58,243 nucleotides of DNA from Pelagibacteraceae bacterium AG-461-B04 (GTDB taxonomy: Bacteria > Pseudomonadota > Alphaproteobacteria > Pelagibacterales > AG-422-B15). Positions within the stretch are counted from its first letter, which is position 1; each line of letters begins with the position of its first letter. The notes beneath the pieces are model-generated. The model did no database searches, was not told the origin of the DNA, and was given only the letters and a program-made list of their open reading frames with translations. The position numbers and the translations under genes are program-made. The stretch lies in contig QCRN01000010.1 of assembly GCA_003211835.1 (NCBI GenBank), positions 1 through 58,243 on the forward strand. The letters run 5' to 3'. Shown here piece by piece: positions 43,545 through 52,375 of the stretch.

Positions 43545-45066
43545 TAAATATTATATTACTACCCCAATATATTATGTTAATGATAAGCCGCATATAGGCC
43601 ATGCATACACTTCAGTTGCAACAGACTTTATTGCGAGATTTATGCGTCTTAAAGGGCATGATGTAAGATTTCAAACAGGAACAGATGAACATGGTCTCAA
43701 AATACAGAAAGCTGCTGAAAGTAAGGGAAAAGAGCCATTAGAGTTGTGTGACGAAAATTCGCGAATTTTTAGAGACCTTACAACTACATTAGATTTATCG
43801 AATGATGACTTTATCAGAACTACTGAACAAAGGCATATTGACGGCGCATCTTTCTTATGGAACAGACTTTATGAAAGAAATCAAATATATTTAGGTGAAT
43901 ATACAGGATGGTATTCAATTAATGATGAAACTTTTTACAATGAAAAAGATTTAGTGAAACAAAGTGATGGAAGCTTCAAAACTGTTACAGGTGGGCCCGT
44001 TGACTGGATTACAGAAAAGTCATATTTTTTTAAACTATCAGAATGGTCAGATAAATTATTAGATTTATACAAAAAAAACCCAGAATTTATAAGTCCAAGA
44101 TCTAAAAGAAATGAGGTTATTAAATTTGTTGAGTCTGGTTTAAATGATTTGTCAGTATCTAGAACATCATTTAGATGGGGGATTAAAACTCCAACAGATA
44201 ATGATCATATTATGTATGTTTGGCTAGATGCTCTAACATGTTACGCAAATGGTGTTAATTATCTAACTGAATCAGAAAATGAACTAAGTGACTACTGGAA
44301 CAATGTAGTTCATATAGTGGGAAAAGATATATTGAGACATCATGCTGTATACTGGCCTGCCTTTTTATTTGCAGCCGATTTAAAATTGCCAAATAAAATA
44401 TTTGCACATGGATGGTGGACAAATGAAGGTAATAAAATTTCTAAGTCCTTAGGAAATGTAATTGATCCTATAGAAATAATTAATAATTACGGCCTTGATC
44501 AATTAAGATACTTCTTGTTAAAAGAAGTTCCATTTGGCAATGATGGAGATTTTTCAGTTAAAGCTTTGGTGAATAGGATTAATAGTGATTTAGTGAATGA
44601 CCTTGGAAATTTATGCCAGAGATCACTTACAATGATAGAAAAAAAACTTGAGTCAATTATTCCAAGTAAAACTAGCAATGGCCCTAATGAAGAAATATTA
44701 GAAAAATCAAGTGAAGAAGTAATAATTAAAGGATCAAAAATGATAGATGAGTTTAAGATTCATGATTATATCAGGCTTGTATGGGGACATATTGGGAGAG
44801 TGAATAAATATTTTAATGATAGTAAACCATGGGAATTAGAAAAAAGCGATAAAGAAAAATTTTTAAATGTATTAGCCGTAACCACTGAGCAAATTAGAAA
44901 TATAGCTTTTTTTATAAATCCAATCATGCCACAAACTTCAATAAAGATGCTTCAAACAATCGGAATTAATGAATGTCAATTTTCATTTAAAAAGATTAAT
45001 AACCATAATATATTTGGAAATGTTATATCGAATGTAAATCATTTGTTCACAAGGATTCAAGAATGA
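43537..45066 (+). CDS. metG: Methionyl-tRNA synthetase
   Basis: The 509-residue class I synthetase has the HIGH box in NDKPHIGHAYTSVATDF (about 14-30), the KMSKS-type box NKISKSLGNV (about 301-310), WLDALTCYANG, and an anticodon-binding helical domain at the C-terminus. It is the short form without a dimerisation tail and without the four-Cys zinc knuckle, like many alphaproteobacterial MetG. It overlaps holB by 8 and tatD by 4 bases. Confidence 0.96.
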   Translation: MTDKYYITTPIYYVNDKPHIGHAYTSVATDFIARFMRLKGHDVRFQTGTDEHGLKIQKAAESKGKEPLELCDENSRIFRDLTTTLDLSNDDFIRTTEQRHIDGASFLWNRLYERNQIYLGEYTGWYSINDETFYNEKDLVKQSDGSFKTVTGGPVDWITEKSYFFKLSEWSDKLLDLYKKNPEFISPRSKRNEVIKFVESGLNDLSVSRTSFRWGIKTPTDNDHIMYVWLDALTCYANGVNYLTESENELSDYWNNVVHIVGKDILRHHAVYWPAFLFAADLKLPNKIFAHGWWTNEGNKISKSLGNVIDPIEIINNYGLDQLRYFLLKEVPFGNDGDFSVKALVNRINSDLVNDLGNLCQRSLTMIEKKLESIIPSKTSNGPNEEILEKSSEEVIIKGSKMIDEFKIHDYIRLVWGHIGRVNKYFNDSKPWELEKSDKEKFLNVLAVTTEQIRNIAFFINPIMPQTSIKMLQTIGINECQFSFKKINNHNIFGNVISNVNHLFTRIQE

Positions 45067-45854
45067 TTATTGATAGCCATTGTCATTTATTAGCAAGCCG
45101 GTACGATATACCTATTAATGAGGTCATCGAAAACTGTTTTGCAGAGAATATTAGTCTTCTACTAAATATTGCCACTAAAGAATCAGAATTTAATGAAATC
45201 TTACATATAAGTAGAAAGTATAAACGAATTTATAACAGTGTAGGAATACATCCACATGAAACAGAACATTTAGATCCAGGTATTTTTGATAGAATCAACA
45301 AAGTAATTTTAGAAAATAATAAAACAATAGCAGTAGGGGAGACGGGACTAGATTTTTATTACAATCATAGCAATAAAAAAAGTCAAATAGACTCTTTTGA
45401 AAAGCATATAGAAAATGCACTCGAACATAATTTACCAATTATTGTTCATAGCAGAGACGCAGAAAAAGATACAAAAGAAATTCTTTATTCATACAAAAAA
45501 AATTCTGATATAACAGGCGTTATACATTGTTTTACAGGATCAGAAAAATTTGCAAAAGAAATGGTAGATATTGATTTCTATATTTCGTTTAGCGGTATTA
45601 TTACCTTCAAAAATTCATCAAATTTAAGAGAAATTGTTTCAATAGTAGATAAAAACAAAATTTTAGTTGAAACAGACTCTCCATTTTTAGCTCCTGTACC
45701 AAATCGTGGAAAGACAAATATGCCAAGTTTTATAATACATACAATTAAGCAAATTTCTGATATTCTCGAAATAAGTAATTCTGAAGTAGAAAAAATAACA
45801 TCAAATAATTTTTTTAACTTATTTAAGAAGGTAAAGGCATCGTCTATATCATAA
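45063..45854 (+). CDS. tatD: TatD-family metal-dependent hydrolase
   Basis: The 263-residue amidohydrolase-fold protein shows the metal ligands IDSHCHL (about 3-9), GIHPHE (about 62-67), GETGLDFYY (about 95-103), IVHSRDAEKDT, IHCFTGS and VETDSPFLAPVPNRG (about 202-216). TatD proteins are 3'-5' exonucleases or deoxyribonucleases acting in DNA repair and quality control. It is the usual follower of metG. A metallo-beta-lactamase gene often follows tatD; here DUF6165 and glycan genes do. Confidence 0.93.
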   Translation: MIIDSHCHLLASRYDIPINEVIENCFAENISLLLNIATKESEFNEILHISRKYKRIYNSVGIHPHETEHLDPGIFDRINKVILENNKTIAVGETGLDFYYNHSNKKSQIDSFEKHIENALEHNLPIIVHSRDAEKDTKEILYSYKKNSDITGVIHCFTGSEKFAKEMVDIDFYISFSGIITFKNSSNLREIVSIVDKNKILVETDSPFLAPVPNRGKTNMPSFIIHTIKQISDILEISNSEVEKITSNNFFNLFKKVKASSIS

Positions 45855-45855
45855 T

Positions 45856-46236
45856 ATGTTGATAAGCGTACCAGTTTCAGTCGGAGAACTTTTTGATAAA
45901 ATATCTATTTTAGATATTAAGACTAAAAAAATTAAAAATAAAAATGATCTTAAATTAATTAAGTATGAATTATCTAAATTAAGAAAAATTGTTAAAAATA
46001 AAAAGCTTTCAAATATAAGTATCAAAAAAAAATACAAATCTCTAAAATTAATAAACCAGAAACTTTGGAATATAGAGAATCAAAAAAGAAAATGCGAAAA
46101 ACTTGGTAAGTTCGATAAGAATTTTATCAGTTTAGCAAGAAAGGTTTATATATTTAATGATAAAAGGGCTTTTCTCAAAAAGGAAATTAATCACCTATCA
46201 GGCTCAAGTATAGTCGAGGTAAAGTTGCATAAATAA
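45856..46236 (+). CDS. DUF6165 family protein
   Basis: The 126-residue protein is very Lys-rich (pI must be high) with predicted long helices. The opening LISVPVSVGELFDKISILDIKTKKI matches the DUF6165 pattern as I recall it, where VGELxDKLTIL is the conserved start. The family has no defined function and tends to occur near glycosyltransferase and LPS genes, as here beside a GT9 gene. It starts one base after tatD and converges with the GT9 gene. Confidence 0.6.
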   Translation: MLISVPVSVGELFDKISILDIKTKKIKNKNDLKLIKYELSKLRKIVKNKKLSNISIKKKYKSLKLINQKLWNIENQKRKCEKLGKFDKNFISLARKVYIFNDKRAFLKKEINHLSGSSIVEVKLHK

Positions 46237-46237
46237 T

Positions 46238-47305
46238 TTAGAGGTATTTTTGAATATATTTATTTGGATTTGAGAAATTTCTAATTTCAACTTGTCTAAA
46301 TTCTCTAAAATTTGGCCTCCATTTATAAAAATACTTATACGAATTATTTCTTATAATATCTATTATCGGTGTTTTTAATATACTTGCTATGTGCGTTAGC
46401 GATCCATGCATGTGAAATATCAAATTTACTTTTGACACAATACCGATGATTTCAGAAATATTTAATCTTTTTATAAATATAATATTTTCATTATTTTTGC
46501 TGGTATAGATATTTTTTTTAGTATTAATTTTTTTAATTTTATAATAATTCCATATCTTTTTATTTAGAGAAGTGCTGTATATGCCATTGGTAACTATTAA
46601 AATAGGACCTTTCTTTTTTTTTATTATTTTTTCGAAAATATCAATAATAAATTCTTTTGCACAATTTATATCATCCCATTTTTCGTCTAAATGAAATAAT
46701 ACAACTTTTCGATTATTTATTTTGAGTAACTTAAAAATTGTTTTTGTTTTATCTTCAAAATGATGAATTGAATTTGGTTTAAGATATTCTAGCTTTCCTT
46801 TTTTTAGGTTTAGCGCCTTATTAAATAATGTACTGTAATGTTCGCCCATTTTAGTTTTGCTATCATGTGCATTTATCTCTGTTGAATTTATTATTTCTAT
46901 TGATTTTATGAAAATCTTGGAGATGAACAGGGGATACTTGTATATAATTCTGTTTGTAAGCCTACTAATCTTATTTGGTATGATTGCGTGAATATTTTTA
47001 GATCCACATAAAAGCGAAATGATTAAATTTTTCCAATCTGATTTCAATATAAAGACATGATTTAAGTTAAATTTTCTTAATAATGAGATTATTTTAATAC
47101 TTTTATTAAATGTTTTATAAGCATCTAAGTTGTATAGCCGGTGAATATAGCCATCTTTTTTAAGTATTTTTGCATATTCTATGTTTCTATTAGAGCAAAA
47201 AAGGGTGATGTGAGCATCTTCATCATATTCATTAATTCTTCTAATACCGTCTGATGAAACAATTAAATCACCGATACCATCATTTCTGAATAATAAATAA
47301 TTCAT
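46238..47305 (-). CDS. Glycosyltransferase family 9 (heptosyltransferase-like)
   Basis: The 355-residue protein has the GT9 opening LLFRNDGIGDLIVSSDGIRRI (about 4-24, equivalent to RxxxIGDVVLxxP) and the C-terminal donor-site region FHMHGSLTHIASILKTPIIDI (about 306-326), corresponding to DSGxxHxAxAxxxPxxxL. Such enzymes add ADP-heptose or related sugars to LPS core. The gene is particularly AT- and Lys-rich, like its glycan neighbours. Acceptor and donor cannot be specified. Confidence 0.82.
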   Translation of the reverse strand: MNYLLFRNDGIGDLIVSSDGIRRINEYDEDAHITLFCSNRNIEYAKILKKDGYIHRLYNLDAYKTFNKSIKIISLLRKFNLNHVFILKSDWKNLIISLLCGSKNIHAIIPNKISRLTNRIIYKYPLFISKIFIKSIEIINSTEINAHDSKTKMGEHYSTLFNKALNLKKGKLEYLKPNSIHHFEDKTKTIFKLLKINNRKVVLFHLDEKWDDINCAKEFIIDIFEKIIKKKKGPILIVTNGIYSTSLNKKIWNYYKIKKINTKKNIYTSKNNENIIFIKRLNISEIIGIVSKVNLIFHMHGSLTHIASILKTPIIDIIRNNSYKYFYKWRPNFREFRQVEIRNFSNPNKYIQKYL

Positions 47306-47522
47306 AATAATAACAATGTTTTATAGTAATTTTTTAATGTTTTTAATTAATCTCATGTATATAATTAGTTATATTTATTAAGTCATTGTAAATGTTATTA
47401 ATTAAGTATTTTACATAATATATATTATACGAATTTTATAATTACATCTAAACTCTAATATATTTATTTTATTCAAGCAGTATACCCTTTTTCTTTTAAT
47501 AAAAATTATAAGGAGAAATATT

Positions 47523-47948
47523 ATGAGCCCCGAAGAATTTCAAGTATGGTCTATTTTTAATTCGTTTAGAATTGGTAGCGCACTAGCATTTGTTGCCACA
47601 GCTATATTTATATGGTTAGGATTTAGAATAGCTGTAGGTACGCGTGTACCAGCTTCAGGTGAAGAACCAACAATGTTTGGGAAGGTAATGTCTTCAATTT
47701 TTTGTGGCATTATTGTTCTTGGTACGTGGGTTCAATTTACAGAAGCTGTTGGCAACTATATAGCTTCAGCATTTGCATTTGAACAATTAAAGGAATCTGG
47801 AACTGAAATATCTCCAGTTGCTGAAGGTTGGATAAATTATGTTGGAACTACTGAAGCCACATTCACACCTACCCCCTTAGGTATGGCATTTTTAGCTATT
47901 GTTGCCATTATGTATGCAGCAATTATTTGGTATCCAAGGCAAAAGTAA
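47523..47948 (+). CDS. Small membrane protein of unknown function, probably highly expressed
   Basis: Not recognised. The 141-residue protein has three predicted membrane segments (about 17-36, 58-80 and 116-136) separated by an extracytoplasmic-type loop rich in Glu/Thr. A strong AAGGAG ribosome-binding site lies 6 bases before the ATG and an intrinsic-type hairpin follows the stop. Codon choice is less AT-driven and far less Lys-rich than in the flanking glycosyltransferases. It stands alone on the plus strand within the glycan block. The 217 bp upstream (47306-47522) is very AT-rich and holds only its presumed promoter. Confidence 0.75.
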   Translation: MSPEEFQVWSIFNSFRIGSALAFVATAIFIWLGFRIAVGTRVPASGEEPTMFGKVMSSIFCGIIVLGTWVQFTEAVGNYIASAFAFEQLKESGTEISPVAEGWINYVGTTEATFTPTPLGMAFLAIVAIMYAAIIWYPRQK

Positions 47949-47951
47949 TTA

Positions 47952-47986
47952 TTTAGGGATGAAGATTATCTTTTTTCATCCCTAAA
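47952..47986. terminator. Hairpin between the small membrane protein and glycosyltransferase genes
   Basis: TTTAGGGATGAA and TTCATCCCTAAA form a perfect 12-bp stem with an 11-base loop, 3 bases after the small membrane gene's stop. The convergent gene ends at 48003. Downstream T-runs are weak on both strands, but position and symmetry suit a bidirectional terminator. Confidence 0.7.
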
Positions 47987-48002
47987 ATTCTCTATAATTA
48001 TT

Positions 48003-49067
48003 TTATTTATACAGGTTAACAGGCCAATCATAACTACTATTTAAATTTTCAATATTGTGATTATTAAGACAATCTAACATATATTTAGCTACAACTTTTT
48101 CATTGCACGTGCTGTGAATTTTTTTATGCCCCATTGCTGCAATTTCTAGAGCTTTTTTTTTATTATTTTTATAAAAAATAATTTTTTTTTCTAAGTCTTC
48201 AGGATCATCAAAATAAACAGCTTCTTCATCTTTTTTTAAAATATCATAATATTGTGTATCACTTTCTATAAATACCATTAGACCGTTACCCAAATACTGA
48301 GAAATTCGGTCTGAAAGACTATATTTTAAAATTGGCTTTCTTTGTAAACAAATTCCCATATAACAATCATTTATATTATTATCAAACTCACTTGCCCAGA
48401 CTGGTTGAATACCTTTCATGCCAAAATAATTGAAATTAATATCGGGTAGATTTAACTTAAGGCTATTCATAATTTTAACCCTTGGGTCTCTATTTTCACT
48501 TAAACTATTTTTTTTACGTAATTTTCCAGTACCTACTCCATGTGAAAGTGCAAAAAAAACATCTTTAGGATGATTAATATTTTCGAAAATTTTCATATTT
48601 TCAATTGAAGAGTCTACAATGTTAGGGAAAAAACTGATAAAATTACCTGAAACACATTGAGCAATTTTTTCATCTGCAGTAGTTGAAAATATTCCATCTA
48701 AGTATTTAGATCTGTTTAATAATTTGTTTAAGGTATTATCCAAATAGAGATTATCAACATTCCATTCAATAATTTTAATATTTTTTTTAATTCTAATTTT
48801 GCTTAATGTCTCAATGTTTATTCTATCTGCATGCCCTAATACTATAAGATTTGGGTTGTAGTTTTCTATCGTTTGCAATAGTTCTTTTTGTACTGATTCA
48901 TTATTTTTAAACTTATTAAATATAGATGATCTTGATCGGTCACGATCACTAAAATTATAGACATTGTGTCCATTTCTTATGAAACCATTAGTGATTTTGA
49001 AACATTGATTCCAATAAAGTCTACCATTGTGTTTATCTCCAAAATTAGAAACATGCAATATTCTCAT
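48003..49067 (-). CDS. CgeB-like glycosyltransferase
   Basis: The 354-residue protein has the GT-B layout of CgeB/DUF3880-type enzymes: an N-terminal domain opening ILHVSNFGDKHNGRLYWNQ and a C-terminal half with YFGMKGIQPVWASEF, SLSDRISQYLGNGLMVFIE (about 248-266) and DDPEDLEKKIIFYKNN, the pattern that ends such transferases. Sugar and acceptor unknown. It is third in a minus-strand operon (acyltransferase, Gfo/Idh, glycosyltransferase) with gaps of 2 bases or overlaps, so it probably transfers a sugar made by those two. Confidence 0.75.
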   Translation of the reverse strand: MRILHVSNFGDKHNGRLYWNQCFKITNGFIRNGHNVYNFSDRDRSRSSIFNKFKNNESVQKELLQTIENYNPNLIVLGHADRINIETLSKIRIKKNIKIIEWNVDNLYLDNTLNKLLNRSKYLDGIFSTTADEKIAQCVSGNFISFFPNIVDSSIENMKIFENINHPKDVFFALSHGVGTGKLRKKNSLSENRDPRVKIMNSLKLNLPDINFNYFGMKGIQPVWASEFDNNINDCYMGICLQRKPILKYSLSDRISQYLGNGLMVFIESDTQYYDILKKDEEAVYFDDPEDLEKKIIFYKNNKKKALEIAAMGHKKIHSTCNEKVVAKYMLDCLNNHNIENLNSSYDWPVNLYK

Positions 49068-49069
49068 TG

Positions 49070-50074
49070 TTAAATATTTATTGGTTTGCCCTCAAGTTTC
49101 ATTGATTTATTCGCGGCTTCTAAAATATCAACAACTTCAAGACCTTTCAAACCGTCAGATTTACAAATAAAATTCTTATTAACTATTGTTTGATAAAAAT
49201 CTGAAATTGCCTGAGATAATGCTTCTTTTATTTTTAGGCTTGGTACAATTGTATCACCTACTTTGTATTTAATGAGGTTTATAGAACTTTTTTCTTTTTT
49301 TATAACATCTATACCTTTGTCATATAGAGTTAACTTATCACTTGGTTCTAGATCATTATATACAATCATTTTTCTTGAGCCCCCTAATATAGTTTTTCTA
49401 ATTTTTACAGGGGACAACCAATTAACATTTATATGTGCAATAAAATTTGAACTGTATTTTAATGTTAAATAAGCAGCAGTTTCAGGTTTAGAAGAAATAT
49501 ACTTATGTCCAACACATGAAACCTTCTTAGGCTTTTCTTCACATAAATAATTGAGAATAGAAATATCATGAACAGCTAGATCCCATAATACATTTATATC
49601 ATTCTGAATTAAACCAAGATTTATTCTTGTAGAATCGTAATAAATAAACTTTCCAAAATCTTTTTTTTGAGAAATTTTTTTTATTTTCATAACAGCAGGA
49701 GAATAAAGAAAAGTATGGTCCACAAATAGACTTAATGATTTTTTTTCAGCTAATTCAATCAAAGCAAGACACCTTTGCTTACTATCGGAAAGTGGCTTTT
49801 CAATAAAAACATGTTTATTGGCTTCTAAACATGATTTTGCTATTTTAAAATGTGTATTTACTGGAGTAGAAATAAATACTGCTTCCAAATTTTTGTCTGA
49901 TAATAAATCTTTTATATTTGTCGTTTTTATAATATTGTCATCAGATAGGCTAATATTATTTAGTTTTGCTCTACTGAGATCACAAATATACCTTACCTTA
50001 AATTTTTTATTTTCATTAAGATTACGAAGTAGATTTGGTCCCCAATATCCAATTCCTACTATACCTATTTTCAT
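49070..50074 (-). CDS. Gfo/Idh/MocA family sugar oxidoreductase
   Basis: The 334-residue protein has the NAD-binding start IGIVGIGYWGPNLLRNL (about 3-19), the family's catalytic Lys in HVFIEKPLS (about 89-97) and the substrate His in DLAVHDISILNYL (about 165-177). Together with the hexapeptide acyltransferase it overlaps, it resembles WlbA/WbpB, which oxidises UDP-N-acetylglucosaminuronate at C3 for later amination. The needed aminotransferase is not in the window, so the exact sugar is open. Confidence 0.82.
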   Translation of the reverse strand: MKIGIVGIGYWGPNLLRNLNENKKFKVRYICDLSRAKLNNISLSDDNIIKTTNIKDLLSDKNLEAVFISTPVNTHFKIAKSCLEANKHVFIEKPLSDSKQRCLALIELAEKKSLSLFVDHTFLYSPAVMKIKKISQKKDFGKFIYYDSTRINLGLIQNDINVLWDLAVHDISILNYLCEEKPKKVSCVGHKYISSKPETAAYLTLKYSSNFIAHINVNWLSPVKIRKTILGGSRKMIVYNDLEPSDKLTLYDKGIDVIKKEKSSINLIKYKVGDTIVPSLKIKEALSQAISDFYQTIVNKNFICKSDGLKGLEVVDILEAANKSMKLEGKPINI

Positions 50075-50529
50075 TTTTTTACTCTTGCTGGATTGCCAAA
50101 TACAGTAAAAGAAGTATTTACGTTCTTTGTTACTACTGACCCTGCTCCTATTAAAGCATTTTCACCTATTTCAATTCCGCACATTATAGTTGATCCACTT
50201 CCTATAGATGCACCCTCTTTTACAATTGTCTTTTCAAGTATCCAATCATTATCATTTTTAAGCAAGCCATCATTATTAACTGCTGCTGGATTTCTATCAT
50301 TAATAAATGTTACATTGTGGCCTATAAATACATTATCATTTATTTCGACACCCTCGCAAATAAAGGTATGAGAAGATATTTTGCAATTACTACCTATCTG
50401 AACATCCTTTTGTATCTCAACAAATGGTCCAATTTTTGTTTGATTTCCTATCGTACAATCATAAATATTAACCAGAGACTCATCTGCTATAATAACATTT
50501 TTACCAATTTTGACATTTTTTAATGGCAT
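50071..50529 (-). CDS. Left-handed beta-helix sugar N-acyltransferase (WlbB/WbpD-like)
   Basis: The 152-residue protein is built of hexapeptide repeats (for example VKIGKNVIIA, TKIGPFVEI, VQIGSNCKI, VEINDNVFIGHNVTFINDRNP) and a final ENALIGAGSVVTKNV-type coil. The GHNVTFINDRNP loop is typical of nucleotide-sugar amine acetyltransferases such as WlbB/WbpD and QdtC. It overlaps the Gfo/Idh gene by 4 bases (ATGA). It would N-acylate an amino sugar destined for a surface polysaccharide. Confidence 0.82.
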   Translation of the reverse strand: MPLKNVKIGKNVIIADESLVNIYDCTIGNQTKIGPFVEIQKDVQIGSNCKISSHTFICEGVEINDNVFIGHNVTFINDRNPAAVNNDGLLKNDNDWILEKTIVKEGASIGSGSTIMCGIEIGENALIGAGSVVTKNVNTSFTVFGNPARVKK

Positions 50530-50558
50530 ATTTTTAAAATAGATTTATTTAAATTTAT

Positions 50559-51299
50559 ATGACTACAATAAAATTAAAAATTTTTATTACCTTATTATTA
50601 TTTTCTATCATCAATACCTCTTTAGCAAAAGAAAAAGTCGATACTTATTTAGTTTATGCAAAACTTCCACTTTTAGGAGAAGTTGAGGTACAAAATATAG
50701 AGACCAAACTAACTATTTTAGACAATAAGTTTAAATATTCCTATAAAGTAAATCCTACTAAATTAATTGATTTTTTTGACGATAAAATAAGCAGTGGTTA
50801 TATCTTAGGTGAAATTCAAAATGAGTCAATTTCAACTAACACATACCTGTTTAAAACAGAAAAAGATGATTTTATTCGCACCATTAAATTTACATATACG
50901 AAAAATATAATTGATGTTGTATCTATTTTACCATCCTATGACCTTTCTAAAATTACAAATGTATCAAGAAAAATGATAGATGAATCAATTGACCCTGTTA
51001 CGATGTTTTATATGATTACAAATTTTGAATTTATTAAAAACTGCGATAAGATCATTAGTGTTTATGACGGCAAAAGAAGATACGATCTAATCCTTTCAGA
51101 TCCCAAAAAAAGCAAAAATGCCTACACTTGTACACTTACTCATCAAAAAATAGCTGGCTATAAACCTAAGAAAATTGATGAAAATATAAAATATGTGTCA
51201 GATTTAAAATTTTTAATTAACAGTAATAATTTATACGAGTTTAATGAGGTGTCACTAAGAAATAACAATACTGATCTAATAATAAGAAAAATTAATTAA
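50559..51299 (+). CDS. DUF3108 exported protein
   Basis: The 246-residue protein has a signal peptide (about 1-23) followed by a beta-rich domain of DUF3108 type: VYAKLPLLGEVEVQNIETKL near the start, and PVTMFYMITNFEFIKNCDKIISVYDGKRRYDLIL in the middle, where family members read DPLSALL...F/YDGRRRYD. The function is unknown; related proteins are periplasmic or outer-membrane associated. Its end overlaps the convergent hflX gene by 4 bases. Confidence 0.8.
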   Translation: MTTIKLKIFITLLLFSIINTSLAKEKVDTYLVYAKLPLLGEVEVQNIETKLTILDNKFKYSYKVNPTKLIDFFDDKISSGYILGEIQNESISTNTYLFKTEKDDFIRTIKFTYTKNIIDVVSILPSYDLSKITNVSRKMIDESIDPVTMFYMITNFEFIKNCDKIISVYDGKRRYDLILSDPKKSKNAYTCTLTHQKIAGYKPKKIDENIKYVSDLKFLINSNNLYEFNEVSLRNNNTDLIIRKIN

Positions 51300-52375
51300 G
51301 TTGAATAATTCATTAACTTATTCTTGAAATTTTCAATTCCAAACCCGGTGTATGCACTTATAAAGTTATTTCTTTTTGAATATGATCTATAAGGATTCAA
51401 ATCAACTTTATTATATACTGTAATCATATCTTTTATTTTTGTCTCGCTAATATTAGCCATTTTAAGAATTTCAATTGTGACTTTCTCTTTATTTTTATAA
51501 TCAATATCAGATATATCAATTACATTAATTAATACATCTGCATATATTAATTCTTCAAGAGTAGCTTTGAATGATTCAATTAGTTGTGTAGGAATATTAT
51601 TAATAAAACCTACTGTATCGATTACTCCAATATAATTATTTTTACCCAAATAAACCCTACCTGTTTTAGTATCTAGTGTTTCAAACATAACGCTTCTACT
51701 AGATTGATTTTTTTTTGTTAGATAATTAAACAATTGAGATTTACCTGCGTTTGTATATCCAACTAATGCAAATGTTTTGAAATTTGATTTTTTTCTTAAC
51801 TTTCTTTGTTGATTTCTACGATTTCTTACTTTTTTAAGATTCGTCTTTATTTTTATAATTTTCTCTTGAATTAGTCTTCTATCTAATTCAATTTGAAGTT
51901 CTCCTGGGCCCCCTATAAATGTAGTTCCCCCTCTTTGTCTCTCCAGATGAGTCCAAGCTCTAACTAATCTTGACTTTCGATATATTAATTCAGCAAGCTC
52001 AACTTGTAATTTTCCTTCTTTTGATTTTGCTCTTTTAGAAAATATTTCTAATATAACGCCTGTTCTATCAATAACCTTTATTTTAAGTTTATCCTCTAAA
52101 TTTTTTTGTTGTCTCGGCGACAAAACTGTATTCACAATAAGAAGATTTATTTTTTTTGAAGTTACATGACCGAATATTTCTCCAATAATGCCTTTGCCAA
52201 GCATTGTGGCGGCATTAACTTTTCTAACTTTTGCGATGCGCTTAGAGAAAATGTCTATATTCAAGTTTTCCGTTAAATTAACAATTTCATTAATTAGCTC
52301 CTTTGATTTATATGATGGTTCTCCAATAAAAGATGGATGAACAATAAAGCTAATATCCTTATTTTTTATTTTAAT
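51296..52375 (-). CDS. hflX: GTPase HflX, probable AUU start
   Basis: The GTPase has the HflX N-domain (ATMLGKGIIGEIFG; GGPGELQIELDRR), G1 GYTNAGKSQLF, G3 DTVGFI, and G4 NKVD; it binds ribosomes and rescues them under stress. The first ATG/GTG/TTG in frame is a TTG at 52264, which would cut off about 37 residues. Upstream codons in the same frame encode ISFIVHPSFIGEPSYKSKEL, the expected HflX N-terminal segment, and no stop intervenes until inside dat. An ATT at 52375 lies 7 bases after GGAGG (52383-52387), so I place the start there. The TTG start is the alternative. Confidence 0.8.
   Translation of the reverse strand: MKIKNKDISFIVHPSFIGEPSYKSKELINEIVNLTENLNIDIFSKRIAKVRKVNAATMLGKGIIGEIFGHVTSKKINLLIVNTVLSPRQQKNLEDKLKIKVIDRTGVILEIFSKRAKSKEGKLQVELAELIYRKSRLVRAWTHLERQRGGTTFIGGPGELQIELDRRLIQEKIIKIKTNLKKVRNRRNQQRKLRKKSNFKTFALVGYTNAGKSQLFNYLTKKNQSSRSVMFETLDTKTGRVYLGKNNYIGVIDTVGFINNIPTQLIESFKATLEELIYADVLINVIDISDIDYKNKEKVTIEILKMANISETKIKDMITVYNKVDLNPYRSYSKRNNFISAYTGFGIENFKNKLMNYST

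Noticed and set aside
52264-52266. TTG as the hflX start
   Set aside because: It would remove a conserved N-terminal segment and has no ribosome-binding site; kept only as the alternative to ATT at 52375.
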